Made by a program: the position numbers and the translations under genes
Shown: positions 27,678-36,296 of the stretch, one piece after another
Layout: every line of letters begins with the position of its first letter
Position numbering within the stretch: the stretch's first letter is position 1
The notes under the pieces: generated by a model
The model's input: the letters and a program-made list of their open reading frames with translations, nothing else
What the model was told of the DNA's origin: nothing
The model's database searches: none
Assembly (NCBI RefSeq): GCF_008152325.1
Contig: NZ_CP042243.1
Coordinates: 62,001 to 126,000, forward strand
Direction: 5' to 3'
Length of the DNA stretch: 64,000 bases
Source: Crassaminicella thermophila
GTDB lineage: Bacteria; Bacillota; Clostridia; Peptostreptococcales; Thermotaleaceae

Positions 27678-27703
27678 TAGACTAATTATGATGACAAAAA
27701 GTT
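27678..27703 (-). promoter_or_regulatory. ECF-type promoter of the sigma operon
   Basis: On the minus strand AACTTTTT, 13 bases, GTCTA: AAC at 27703-27701 and GTCTA at 27682-27678 with 18 bases between. The divergent promoter at 27772 has the same AAC, N18 and GTCTA, so both fit autoregulated control by the adjacent sigma factor. Confidence 0.7.
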
Positions 27704-27771
27704 TAGTTATTATTATTTTTTTGTTTTTGGAAATTGGGGAAAGGGATTTTCTACGAAGGCATCAAATAAAT

Positions 27772-27799
27772 GGAACTTTTTTATAAGTAACTACGTCTA
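27772..27799 (+). promoter_or_regulatory. ECF-type promoter of the chagasin-like gene
   Basis: GGAAC (27772-27776), 17 bases, CGTCTA (27794-27799), the canonical ECF -35/-10 layout, 46 bases before the start codon. Confidence 0.75.
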
Positions 27800-27844
27800 T
27801 ATAATATAGAAAAATATTTAAGCTGATGAGGGGAGTAGATTGTT

Positions 27845-28759
27845 TTGAAAAAATTTAATAAAGTCGTATTAATAACATCAATGATTACAGTTGGAGCAAT
27901 GTCTATAATTGGGTCAGCTTCAGAAATTACTAAAAAAATTGAGGCATATATTAATCCAGGAATAAAAGTAACACTAGATGGAGAAAAGCAAGTTTTTATC
28001 GATGAAAATGGAAAGGTGTTACAACCAATAATACACGAAGGACGTACATATCTTCCTGTAAGAAATATAGCTGAATTAACAGGAATGAGTGTTGCTTGGG
28101 ATAAAAATACTCAAACAATTATTTTAGAACATAAAGATTTAGACAAAATTATCGATAAAATTGAGTTACAAGAGAATCCCACAACAGGCTACACTTGGAA
28201 ATATGATATTAAAGATAAAGATATAATTCAAGTAATTTCTGACAATTATGAACAAGATGAACTACCTGAAGGAGCAAAGAGTATAGTTGGAAAAGGTGGA
28301 ATGCATACTTGGGTAATTAAAGGATTAAAAGAAGGCGTAACTACGATAAAATTTAGTAAGCAAAGAGAATGGGAAGGAGATAGTTCTATTGTTGAAACAA
28401 AAGAATTTATTGTAACAGTATTATCTGATTTACAAGTGAGAATAGAAGAAAATAAAAAGGTTTATGCAGGTGGAAATAAGTATTTTGATGAAAGAACAGG
28501 TCTTTATAAAATCACTGGGTCAGTAAAAAGTCTACAACAAGGGAAAAATGGTATTATTATTATGGTTGAAGGAGAAGGACAGTATAAACAAATTAAATTC
28601 AATGTAGGAGAAAAAACTAAAGTCATTAATATAGAAAGAAATCAATTATCACTTAATGACATAAAAGAAGGTACTAGACTTGAAGTATTTTATGGACCTA
28701 AAATGACAAGAAGTCTACCGCCAATTGCAACTGCTGAGAAAATAGTAATTACTAAATAA
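27845..28759 (+). CDS. secreted chagasin-like (I42) protease inhibitor domain protein with copper-amine-oxidase-N-like region
   Basis: A 304-residue exported protein. After an N-terminal signal (about 1-26) comes a stalk-type region with GRTYLPVRNIAELTGMSVAWD, typical of copper amine oxidase N-like domains in Clostridia. Residues about 100-200 carry the I42 signatures NPTTGYTW, GKGGMHTWVIKG and the closing W/R loop region. The rest (ITGSVKSLQQGKNGIIIMVEGEG) is an OB-like beta region. Start TTG 27845 follows GAGGGGA. Its promoter matches the ECF type, so it is a likely target of the neighbouring sigma factor; it could protect wall or surface proteins from cysteine proteases. Confidence 0.85.
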   Translation: MKKFNKVVLITSMITVGAMSIIGSASEITKKIEAYINPGIKVTLDGEKQVFIDENGKVLQPIIHEGRTYLPVRNIAELTGMSVAWDKNTQTIILEHKDLDKIIDKIELQENPTTGYTWKYDIKDKDIIQVISDNYEQDELPEGAKSIVGKGGMHTWVIKGLKEGVTTIKFSKQREWEGDSSIVETKEFIVTVLSDLQVRIEENKKVYAGGNKYFDERTGLYKITGSVKSLQQGKNGIIIMVEGEGQYKQIKFNVGEKTKVINIERNQLSLNDIKEGTRLEVFYGPKMTRSLPPIATAEKIVITK

Positions 28760-28774
28760 AGGATGTAATAGACG

Positions 28775-28817
28775 AACCCTTCTTTCCTCATAAAATGAGG
28801 GGAAGAAGGGTTTTTGT
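28775..28817. terminator. terminator between inhibitor gene and HD-GYP gene
   Basis: AACCCTTCTTTCCTCAT pairs with ATGAGGGGAAGAAGGGTT across AAA, followed by TTTG. Confidence 0.88.
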
Positions 28818-28846
28818 TTAAAAATGTTATTAACTGTCCTTATTTA

Positions 28847-30004
28847 TTATTTATATTTACATTTACTTTCCAAAATTTTCACTAAGTCCTGATTAAGTGG
28901 CATTTCTTTCATAATTTTTAAAGCTTTCTCTGTTGTTAACCTTTTTCTATATGGTCTATCTGTTGTTAAAGCATTAAAAACATCCGAAACAGCTAAAATT
29001 TGTGAAAGAAATGGTACTTCTTCACCTTTCAAGCCTTTTGGATATCCTGATCCATCCATCATTTCATGATGATATCTAACAATATCTACAACTTCCTTTA
29101 AATTAGGAAATTGCGATACGATATCGTAACTATATTCTGGATGTTTTTTTATTAATGAAAATTCTTCATTAGTTAGTTTTCCTGGTTTATTTAAAATATG
29201 TTCAGATATACCTATTTTACCAATATCATGAAGAAGTGCAGCTTTATAAAGTTTTTTTATCTGTTTTCTTGGTATTTTTAATTCTTTAGCAATTTTCAAG
29301 GCAATATCTGCGACCTCTCTAGAATGTTGTGCAGTGTAGTCATCTTTTTGAGAAAGAATTTTTATAATAGCTTGTAGTCCTTCTACTTCATAATGGTTTT
29401 TTATAAAAACTTTACGTAGCAGTTGGTGAATATAAATTGATAATAGGCCAATACTTAATGCACTTATAAAATGAAAAAATTTCAATTTTGGTTTTGTATA
29501 AATAAATTTTATTTTATTTATATCTTTATCATTAGAAATAACCATATTAAAATCTTTTTCAAATCCAAGTTGATTGAGAATTTTATTTGTATCTACTGAA
29601 ACATTTACGACCTTATCTTTTATATAAAATTTACCATCACTATCAAAAATCCCAAAAATAAACGATAAATCTTCATTATTTGTTGAAATCAAATATTCAA
29701 ATTCTCCATTAAAGTCTTTTTCAATAATTTTGGCATCTAAAACAAAATGAAATCTTGATTTAGCATCTTTAAATTCTTTATTTAAAAACTTGTGATTATT
29801 TTCTAATATAGCTTGATACACTTTGTCCCAAACAAAATATCCTTGACTAATTCCTTGCGCTAAAGTTTCTATATAAGAAGAAAAAACTTTTTCAGCTAAA
29901 AGTTCCTTTTCTAAAGCTCTACTTTTATTCAATTCATAAAATCCTATTAAAGATGATATAAAAAACAACATAAAAAGAAAAATATGTATAAACTTTCTAT
30001 TCAT
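28847..30004 (-). CDS. membrane HD-GYP phosphodiesterase
   Basis: A 385-residue protein with a membrane helix at about 5-22, an extracytoplasmic sensor region of about 160 residues, a second helix near 180-195 and a C-terminal HD-GYP domain: KIKAALLHDIGKIG-type sequence near residue 253, then KKHPEYS, HHEMMDGSGYP and SDVFNALTTDRPYR. All metal ligands and the GYP loop are present, so it likely hydrolyses c-di-GMP or a related dinucleotide. SD is GGGGGAA. It lies close to the c-di-GMP riboswitch operon but is transcribed the other way. Confidence 0.9.
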   Translation of the reverse strand: MNRKFIHIFLFMLFFISSLIGFYELNKSRALEKELLAEKVFSSYIETLAQGISQGYFVWDKVYQAILENNHKFLNKEFKDAKSRFHFVLDAKIIEKDFNGEFEYLISTNNEDLSFIFGIFDSDGKFYIKDKVVNVSVDTNKILNQLGFEKDFNMVISNDKDINKIKFIYTKPKLKFFHFISALSIGLLSIYIHQLLRKVFIKNHYEVEGLQAIIKILSQKDDYTAQHSREVADIALKIAKELKIPRKQIKKLYKAALLHDIGKIGISEHILNKPGKLTNEEFSLIKKHPEYSYDIVSQFPNLKEVVDIVRYHHEMMDGSGYPKGLKGEEVPFLSQILAVSDVFNALTTDRPYRKRLTTEKALKIMKEMPLNQDLVKILESKCKYK

Positions 30005-30101
30005 TAAATTTGGTTCCCCCTAGTGCTTCAATAGTTTATATTAATTATATCAAATTTTAGGGGTAAAGACGCTTAAACTTTTATCTATGGAAAAGGCAAT
30101 A

Positions 30102-30120
30102 AAAAACTTAACCGTCCCCT
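30102..30120 (-). repeat. inverted copy of the GGGACGGTTAA repeat
   Basis: Reverse complement AGGGGACGGTTAAGTTTTT matches the repeats at 23319 and 23355. The surrounding gap 30005-30231 has nothing else I can identify. Confidence 0.55.
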
Positions 30121-30231
30121 TTTTAAGAGATTTATCATAATATATAAAAAAAGGATATAAGAGTTTGATAAAGACGAATTTTTAAAGTTAGACGAGCTAT
30201 ATTCTTATGGGATGAAAAAGGAGGAATTTTA

Positions 30232-30318
30232 TTGAGCCTTTCAGAAAATGCAAAACATGATCTATTACTAGTAATTATTTCAATGTTATTTATTCTTTTG
30301 GTTACAGGGTGTGCGTAA
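30232..30318 (+). CDS. 28-residue lipoprotein-like membrane peptide
   Basis: TTG 30232 follows AAGGAGG (30219-30225) by 6 bases and opens a 28-codon frame MSLSENAKHDLLLVIISML... that ends in the hydrophobic stretch FILLVTGCA and TAA. LVTGCA resembles a lipobox, but the protein stops directly after it, so it would be essentially a signal-anchor peptide. The next gene starts 30 bases downstream, suggesting an operon. Confidence 0.55.
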   Translation: MSLSENAKHDLLLVIISMLFILLVTGCA

Positions 30319-30348
30319 AATATTTATGTAAAAAAGGAGGAGGAGTCA

Positions 30349-30681
30349 GTGGCTTCAAAAGACCCAATGGAATTACTTTTAAAAAAAATAATGGAACAGC
30401 TTGGAGTAAAAGAAGAATACGAAAATATAAACAAAGTAAGCAAAAATAAAGATTGTTGTAAAACAAATTTAACACCAGCGCAAATACTAGTAATTGCAGC
30501 ATTACTAGGAGGAGTTTTAGAAGTGGATTCTATCAGAATAGATAAAGAACAAGAAGTAGCTATTTTTCTAACAGGGTCACTCAAAAGGCCAAAAGCAAAG
30601 ACACAATTAGAACAAATTATGGATCAAATAGGGTGCTTGCCTTTTGACCAAGTAATGAAAGGTCTATTAGGAAGATATTGA
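30349..30681 (+). CDS. hypothetical protein (110 aa)
   Basis: A 110-residue protein starting at GTG 30349 behind AAAGGAGGAGGAG. It shows an acidic-basic helical N-terminus (MELLLKKIMEQLGVKEEYE), a KDCC pair at about residues 35-36, a hydrophobic segment TPAQILVIAALLGGVLEV and a C-terminal region RIDKEQEVAIFLTGSL. I do not recognise the family. The very strong SD suggests high expression, and the preceding micro-ORF is likely co-transcribed. A weak ATAAAATTTT/AAAATTTTAT hairpin follows (30682-30722). Confidence 0.7.
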   Translation: MASKDPMELLLKKIMEQLGVKEEYENINKVSKNKDCCKTNLTPAQILVIAALLGGVLEVDSIRIDKEQEVAIFLTGSLKRPKAKTQLEQIMDQIGCLPFDQVMKGLLGRY

Positions 30682-30868
30682 TAAAATTTTTAAATAAAAA
30701 ACCTCCTTCTTAAAATTTTATATTTTATAATTCCTTTATAAAGAGTTTGAACTCAAATTGTGGACAAGGCTTATAAAAGAGATGTTTCTTATTGCAACGT
30801 TGCTTTTGTACCCGCTTGAGAGTATTATTTTATTGTAGGTTTATATAATGAAATTACGGAGGATTTTT

Positions 30869-32866
30869 ATGAAGAAGCTTATAATAGTTAGCATGGGAAA
30901 AACTACAGGGGATAGTATAGGGCATCAGATCAAAAGTCTTATAGGTCGATATGTTACTATAGAGAAAGTCCCAATATACAAGGTACAAGAAGTGGATATA
31001 GCTTGTAGTCTAGTACTTTTTACTAGTGATGTAGTTGCGAGGATGTCTTTAAAATATATAAAAGAAAATATTCCTTTTTTGATTGCAAGGAGAATCATAA
31101 ATCATAATAATATTGAAAAGGTAATTTCCCTCCCGGTGGGGACAGAAGTACTTCTTGTAAATGATAGTGAAAGTTCTGCTTTAGAAGCTATAACACAACT
31201 TATAGAAATAGGCCTTGATCATATAAAATACTATCCATACTATCCAGGGTGCAGTTTGTATCCCATGATTGAAACTGCAATAACACCGGGAGAGGTTCCT
31301 ATTGTGCCTAATTTTGCAAACTATGTAATAGATATAGGAACAAGAATACTTGATATAAGAACCATTCACGAAATTATTGCAAAACTTGATATAAGAGAAA
31401 TGTTACAGGAAAGTCTTACGACAAGCTACATTAAAGATATTGTTAAAATTTCAAGATCCATAGATGAAAGCAGAAAGATTGCTAAAGAATCTGAAAAGCT
31501 TCTTGAAGCAATTTTTAATAGTGTTGAGTTTGGAATAGCTTATGTTGATAGATTAGGAAGAATTATAAGGGCAAATTCCAAATTTGAGTTGATTATAGGA
31601 AAAAGCATAAAGGATATGATTAAGAAAAAACTTGTTGAGTTTATACATGACATAGAGAGTTTATTAGAGGATAAAAAATCTTTGATTACGGAGTTAGAAG
31701 GAAGAGAAGTTTTAGTAGATATGGAACAAGTTCGTTTTGATGAAGATTTAGGATACCTTGTAACACTAGATTATACAGATAAGATCCTAAAACGTGACTA
31801 TAAGGTTAGAAGAAATTATCAAAAGAAGATAAAGAAGAAACTTTACACTTTTAAAGATTATTTATCCGTAAATAGTGAAGTAAAGGAAATGCTCAAAAGG
31901 GCAGAAATGTTTTCAAAAACGGATACCACGATACTGATTCAAGGAGAAAACGGAACAGGGAAGGAAATCATCGCACAGGCAGTCCATATGAATTCCCACA
32001 GAAGAAAAAATGCATTTATTCCTGTAAATATTGCAGCAATAGCCCCAAGTCTTCTTGAAAGTGAGCTTTTTGGATATGAGGAAGGAGCGTTTACTGGTGC
32101 ACGAAAGGGAGGAAAGCCAGGGCTTTTTGAGATAGCAAATGGAGGAACTTTATTTATAGATGAAATAGGAGATGCACCTATGGATTTTCAAGTGAAGCTT
32201 TTGAGAGTTTTGCAGGAAAAAACCATAAGAAGAGTTGGAGCTCTTGATGAAATACCAATTGATGTAAGAATCATAGCAGCTACAAATAAGAATCTGCTAA
32301 AACTCATGGAGGAAGGAAAGTTTCGTGAAGATCTTTTCTTTAGACTCAATATTCTACCCATTAAGACCATCCCTCTAAGAAGGAGAAAAGAGGATATAAA
32401 ACATCTTTTCATATACTTTATAAACATGTACTTTAAAAACGTGAAAATAGAGACTTTTGAAGACATATTTGAAGATGAAGTGTGGGAATTTTTTAAAAAT
32501 TATAGATGGAGAGGGAATATAAGGGAGCTTATCAATGTAGTAGAATATCTATCATCTATATATGAAGGTAAGAAATTTAGATTATCTTCACTTCCTTATT
32601 ATATGTTAGAGGATGGATTTGAGAGTAAAAGAGAGATTCTTGATATGCATGAGCTGTGGATCCTTCGAGAGATTGAAAATAACAGTGGGATTGGAAGAAC
32701 TACTTTGGCACAGCTTGCAAATAAACAGAATATTTATCTTGGCGAGGGGAAAATCAGAGGGATAATTAAAAAATTAAAGGAAAGAAAACTTATTGATGAT
32801 AAAGAAGGAAAGAGAGGATGTAGTATTACGAAAAAGGGGATAAAGGCTTTAGAAAATTATAAATAG
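30869..32866 (+). CDS. sigma-54-dependent activator with N-terminal sensory, PAS, AAA+ and C-terminal winged-helix domains
   Basis: A 665-residue enhancer-binding protein. About 1-185 is a PrpR-like sensing region (AITPGEVPIVPN, VIDIGTRILDIRTI), then a PAS domain near 205-310 (AIFNSVEFGIAYVDRLGRII), and an AAA+ core with Walker A GENGTGKE near 358, GAFTGA near 405 for sigma-54 contact and GGTLFIDEIGDAP. Instead of the Fis-type helix-turn-helix the end is a winged helix (LREIENNSGIGRTTLAQLANKQ...KGIKAL). ATG 30869 follows GGAGG; an in-frame ATG at 30848 overlaps that SD. Targets are likely nhaC-iadA behind the -24/-12 promoter at 33025. A GCAACGTTGC palindrome sits upstream at 30794. Confidence 0.9.
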   Translation: MKKLIIVSMGKTTGDSIGHQIKSLIGRYVTIEKVPIYKVQEVDIACSLVLFTSDVVARMSLKYIKENIPFLIARRIINHNNIEKVISLPVGTEVLLVNDSESSALEAITQLIEIGLDHIKYYPYYPGCSLYPMIETAITPGEVPIVPNFANYVIDIGTRILDIRTIHEIIAKLDIREMLQESLTTSYIKDIVKISRSIDESRKIAKESEKLLEAIFNSVEFGIAYVDRLGRIIRANSKFELIIGKSIKDMIKKKLVEFIHDIESLLEDKKSLITELEGREVLVDMEQVRFDEDLGYLVTLDYTDKILKRDYKVRRNYQKKIKKKLYTFKDYLSVNSEVKEMLKRAEMFSKTDTTILIQGENGTGKEIIAQAVHMNSHRRKNAFIPVNIAAIAPSLLESELFGYEEGAFTGARKGGKPGLFEIANGGTLFIDEIGDAPMDFQVKLLRVLQEKTIRRVGALDEIPIDVRIIAATNKNLLKLMEEGKFREDLFFRLNILPIKTIPLRRRKEDIKHLFIYFINMYFKNVKIETFEDIFEDEVWEFFKNYRWRGNIRELINVVEYLSSIYEGKKFRLSSLPYYMLEDGFESKREILDMHELWILREIENNSGIGRTTLAQLANKQNIYLGEGKIRGIIKKLKERKLIDDKEGKRGCSITKKGIKALENYK

Positions 32867-32899
32867 ATGGATAAAATTATCCATATAATGGACAAAAAA

Positions 32900-32932
32900 A
32901 GCCCAAAATGTATTTTGGGTGATTCTTTTTTT
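32900..32932 (+). terminator. terminator of the first sigma-54 activator gene
   Basis: CCCAAAAT/ATTTTGGG with a GT loop followed after GATTC by T7. Confidence 0.85.
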
Positions 32933-33024
32933 GTATTAGAATCAAAACATAACAGTAGAATTTTTCTGAAAATTTCATTAGTTAAAGTTTAAAAAAGTAA
33001 TATTTTATGTTAATTCTTTCAATA

Positions 33025-33040
33025 TGGCATGGAAATTGCA
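33025..33040 (+). promoter_or_regulatory. sigma-54 (-24/-12) promoter of nhaC-iadA
   Basis: TGGCATGGAAATTGCA matches the TGGCAc-N5-TTGCw consensus with the GG and GC elements spaced correctly, 37 bases before the nhaC start. Confidence 0.9.
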
Positions 33041-33076
33041 TATATGTATTTTAAATTATTTAAAGGAGGAATTTAA

Positions 33077-34516
33077 ATGGGTTTGAAGGAAAATCAAAAG
33101 AAAATGCCGACAGTCATTCAAGCAATTATTCCTATTGTTTTTATGATTGTATCATTAGCTGTGGGTTATGGGTATTTTAAGCTAAGAACGGAACCACTTC
33201 TTGTTCTTTCGGCATTTGTTGCGGGGATTATTGCCATGAGATTAGGGTATACATGGAATGAAATGCAGGAAGCAATTACTGAAAAAATTGCAAAGGCTCT
33301 TCCTGCAACGCTAATTCTATGGAGTGTTGGGTTTCTTATTGGATCATGGATGTTTTCTGGAACAGTGCCTATGATTATTTATTATGGTGTGCAAATTGTT
33401 AATCCAAAGTTTCTTTTAGTTACAGCTTTTATTATTACTGCCGTTGTGTCTACTGTTACAGGTACTTCGTGGGGATCTGCAGGAACAATTGGTGTTGCAC
33501 TTATGGGTATAGCAGGAGGCCTTGGGGTTTCACTTCCAGCAACAGCTGGAGCTGTAGTTGCAGGGGCATACTTTGGAGATAAGATATCTCCTCTTTCTGA
33601 TACTACAAACCTTGCGCCTATAGCTGCAGGAAGTGAACTTTATGAGCATATAAAGCATATGTTATATACTACAATACCAGCAATGATTGTATCGTTAATT
33701 GTATATTTTTTTGTTGGAGCAGGGGCTTCAGGAAATGTAAATACACCAGAAACTGTGAATGTAATGCTTGAGCAGCTGGATGCTATGTTTCATTGGAATT
33801 TTATTCTTTTATTACCTGTATTAATTATCATAATAGGATCCCTTAAGAAATGGCCTACAATACCAACAATGCTTGGAACAAGTTTGTTTGCAGTATGTCT
33901 TGGAGTTTTTGTTCAGGGATTTACTTTTAAAGATGGATTTACAGCCTTGGTAAAGGGTTTTAATGTATCTATGACAGGATATGAAGGAGAAGTTATATGG
34001 GAAGTTACAAGACTTATAAATAGAGGAGGAGTAGTTTCTGTTACGGGTACTACGGTACTTATTTTCTGTGCCATGGGATTTGCAGGAATTGTGAGCAGAT
34101 CTAAAATGCTTGATGTAGTGCTTGAATTGATTATGTCTAAGGTTAAGTCAACATCAGGGATAATTATTTCAACGATTGCATCATGTTTTACAGTAGCGTT
34201 TGTAACAGGAAGCTCATATCTTTCAATATTGATTCCTGGAGAGCTTTTTAAGGATGTATATGTACAAAAGGGATTGCATCCAAAGAACCTTTCAAGAACC
34301 CTAGAAGATTCTGGAACAGTTTTGGTTCCTCTTATACCATGGTCAGCTGCAGGCGCATATATGACATCAACCCTTGGGGTTTCAACTCTAGAATATCTTC
34401 CATGGGCTGTTCTTAACTATATGGGGATAGTATTCGCTATTATACTTGCTATTACTGGTTTCGGAATAGCACGTATTGATTATAAGGAAGGAAATGAGCA
34501 AAAAATTATAAGTTAA
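33077..34516 (+). CDS. nhaC: NhaC-family Na+/H+ antiporter
   Basis: A 479-residue polytopic protein with about eleven membrane segments. Family signatures include GTVPMIIYYGVQ, TGTSWGSAGTIGVALMGIAGGLGVSLPATAGAVVAGAYFGDKISPLSDTTNLAP and GTVLVPLIPWSAAGAYM. It exchanges Na+ for H+, or may carry a dicarboxylate/amino acid in some homologues. SD is AAAGGAGG before ATG 33077. It is first behind the sigma-54 promoter and 14 bases ahead of iadA, so uptake or export coupled to dipeptide use is plausible. Confidence 0.92.
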   Translation: MGLKENQKKMPTVIQAIIPIVFMIVSLAVGYGYFKLRTEPLLVLSAFVAGIIAMRLGYTWNEMQEAITEKIAKALPATLILWSVGFLIGSWMFSGTVPMIIYYGVQIVNPKFLLVTAFIITAVVSTVTGTSWGSAGTIGVALMGIAGGLGVSLPATAGAVVAGAYFGDKISPLSDTTNLAPIAAGSELYEHIKHMLYTTIPAMIVSLIVYFFVGAGASGNVNTPETVNVMLEQLDAMFHWNFILLLPVLIIIIGSLKKWPTIPTMLGTSLFAVCLGVFVQGFTFKDGFTALVKGFNVSMTGYEGEVIWEVTRLINRGGVVSVTGTTVLIFCAMGFAGIVSRSKMLDVVLELIMSKVKSTSGIIISTIASCFTVAFVTGSSYLSILIPGELFKDVYVQKGLHPKNLSRTLEDSGTVLVPLIPWSAAGAYMTSTLGVSTLEYLPWAVLNYMGIVFAIILAITGFGIARIDYKEGNEQKIIS

Positions 34517-34530
34517 AGGGGTAGGATGAC

Positions 34531-35673
34531 ATGATTTTGGTAAAAAATATAGAAGTTTATGGACCAGAATATTTAGGGAGAAAAGATATCCTTATAAGTG
34601 GAGAAAAAATAGCCCTTATTGAAGATAAAATAGAAATTTCAAGCAGCAGAATAAAGACGATTGATGGAAAAGATAAAAAAATGGTTCCCGGTTTTATAGA
34701 TCAGCATGTACATATTACAGGAGGTGGAGGAGAAGGAAGCTTTAGAACAAGAGTGCCGGAAATAACTCTTTCAAAGCTTACAAAAGCAGGAATTACAACG
34801 GTAGTGGGGCTTTTAGGAACAGATGCTACTACAAGAAGTGTTGAAAATCTTGTAGCAAAAGCGAAGGCTCTTAAAGAAGAAGGGATATCTGTTTATGTTC
34901 ATACAGGATCTTATGAATATCCAAGCAAAACGCTTACAGATTCTGTTAAAAAAGATATTGCATTTATAGAAGAAGTAATTGGAGCGAAGATAGCTATTTC
35001 AGATCATAGATCATCAAGTATTAGCAATGAGGAACTAGCAAGGCTTGCTTCTGATGTAAGAGTAGCTGGAATGATATCTGGAAAAGCAGGCATTCTTGTG
35101 GTTCATATGGGAAATGGAGAAAAGGGATTGCAACCTATAAATGAAGTTCTTAAAAATACGGATATTCCGATTAGAACTATAAGGCCTACTCATATAAATA
35201 GAAAAAAAGAACTTCTTTTAGAAGGGTTTGAATATGCTAAAAGGGGAGGAATCATCGACCTTACTTGTGGAATATATGAACATTTAAGTCCAGGAAATGT
35301 GATAAAGATGGCTGAGGAAGAAGGTGTCCCCCTTGAAAATATTACCATAAGCTCTGATGGGTATGGAAGTTGGTCAAAATATGATGCTTTAGGGAATATC
35401 ACTGCAATAGGAGCTTCTGATGTGGATAGTATATACAATGAGTTTAAAACGATGGTTCAAAAGCTTGGGTTTGATCTTGAAAAGGCACTGAAGTTTTTGA
35501 CATCAAATGTATCAAAAGTCTTAAATCTTTATCCTAAGAAAGGAACGATCAAGGAAGATTCAGATGCAGATGTGCTTATACTTGATGAAAGCCTACAGAT
35601 TCAAACTGTTATAGCAAAGGGAAAATTGATGATTGATAAAGGAGAAATATGTGTCAAAGGAACATATGAATAA
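34531..35673 (+). CDS. iadA: beta-aspartyl (isoaspartyl) dipeptidase
   Basis: A 380-residue amidohydrolase-superfamily enzyme that cleaves isoaspartyl dipeptides from damaged proteins. It has the metal-site motif VPGFIDQHVHITGGGGEGSF near residues 52-72, TVVGLLGTDATTRS, YVHTGSYEYPS (consistent with the IadA loop) and ISSDGYGSW near residue 272. It is the second gene after nhaC and ends in a strong terminator. Co-regulation by the sigma-54 activator suggests that dipeptide or aspartate-type compounds are the signal. Confidence 0.93.
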   Translation: MILVKNIEVYGPEYLGRKDILISGEKIALIEDKIEISSSRIKTIDGKDKKMVPGFIDQHVHITGGGGEGSFRTRVPEITLSKLTKAGITTVVGLLGTDATTRSVENLVAKAKALKEEGISVYVHTGSYEYPSKTLTDSVKKDIAFIEEVIGAKIAISDHRSSSISNEELARLASDVRVAGMISGKAGILVVHMGNGEKGLQPINEVLKNTDIPIRTIRPTHINRKKELLLEGFEYAKRGGIIDLTCGIYEHLSPGNVIKMAEEEGVPLENITISSDGYGSWSKYDALGNITAIGASDVDSIYNEFKTMVQKLGFDLEKALKFLTSNVSKVLNLYPKKGTIKEDSDADVLILDESLQIQTVIAKGKLMIDKGEICVKGTYE

Positions 35674-35715
35674 AAAATTGTGCACTCTTTTAGAATGAAA
35701 GAGTGCACAATTTTT
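35673..35715 (+). terminator. terminator of nhaC-iadA
   Basis: AAAAATTGTGCACTCTTT/AAAGAGTGCACAATTTTT, 18-bp stem (35673-35690, 35698-35715). Confidence 0.92.
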
Positions 35716-35827
35716 ATGGATATGAAAAGTTTCTAGGAGAAAAAATAGAAGATATATTCTTGTTGATTCAATTTTTTTATGCTATGCTCGAAGTTAGAAA
35801 ATTAAGATGCAAAATAGGAGGAAAACT

Positions 35828-36286
35828 ATGGAACAAACTTATATGAAGGAGGCCCTTATAGAAGCGCAAAAAGCAATGCAACTAGAAGAAGTGCCTATTG
35901 GGGCAGTAATTGTAAAGAATGGAGAAATAATTGCAAGGGCTCATAATTTAAGAGAAACTGAAAAAGATCCCACTGCTCATGCAGAAATTTTAGCGATTCG
36001 TAAAGCCTCTCAAGTATTAGGAGGATGGAGGTTAATGGGATGTGATTTGTATGTTACGGTAGAGCCTTGTCCTATGTGTGCAGGAGCTATTATGCTAGCA
36101 AGAATTGACAGACTTATAATAGGAACTATGGATCCAAAAGGCGGTGCTGCAGGATCAATTCTTAATATACCTGAAAATGATAAATTTAATCATAAAACAG
36201 AGGTTGTAAGGGGGATTTTACAAGAGGAATGCTCTGCTATTATGAAGGAATTTTTTAAATTGCTGAGAAGTAAGAAAAAGTCTTAA
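35828..36286 (+). CDS. tadA: tRNA-specific adenosine deaminase
   Basis: A 152-residue zinc deaminase that makes inosine at the wobble position of tRNA-Arg(ACG). The HAE motif is at His51-Glu53 (PTAHAEILA) and the metal Cys pair at PCPMC (Cys81, Cys84). I use ATG 35828 because AGGAGG lies just upstream; the in-frame ATG at 35807 includes that SD. Convergent with the ZIP gene, with only 10 bases between stops and no visible terminator. Confidence 0.95.
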   Translation: MEQTYMKEALIEAQKAMQLEEVPIGAVIVKNGEIIARAHNLRETEKDPTAHAEILAIRKASQVLGGWRLMGCDLYVTVEPCPMCAGAIMLARIDRLIIGTMDPKGGAAGSILNIPENDKFNHKTEVVRGILQEECSAIMKEFFKLLRSKKKS

Positions 36287-36296
36287 AAAAGATATA

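Noticed and set aside
30212-30235. Tiny ORF MKKEEFY before the 30232 peptide
   Set aside because: Seven codons overlapping the SD and start of the next frame; cannot be supported as a gene.
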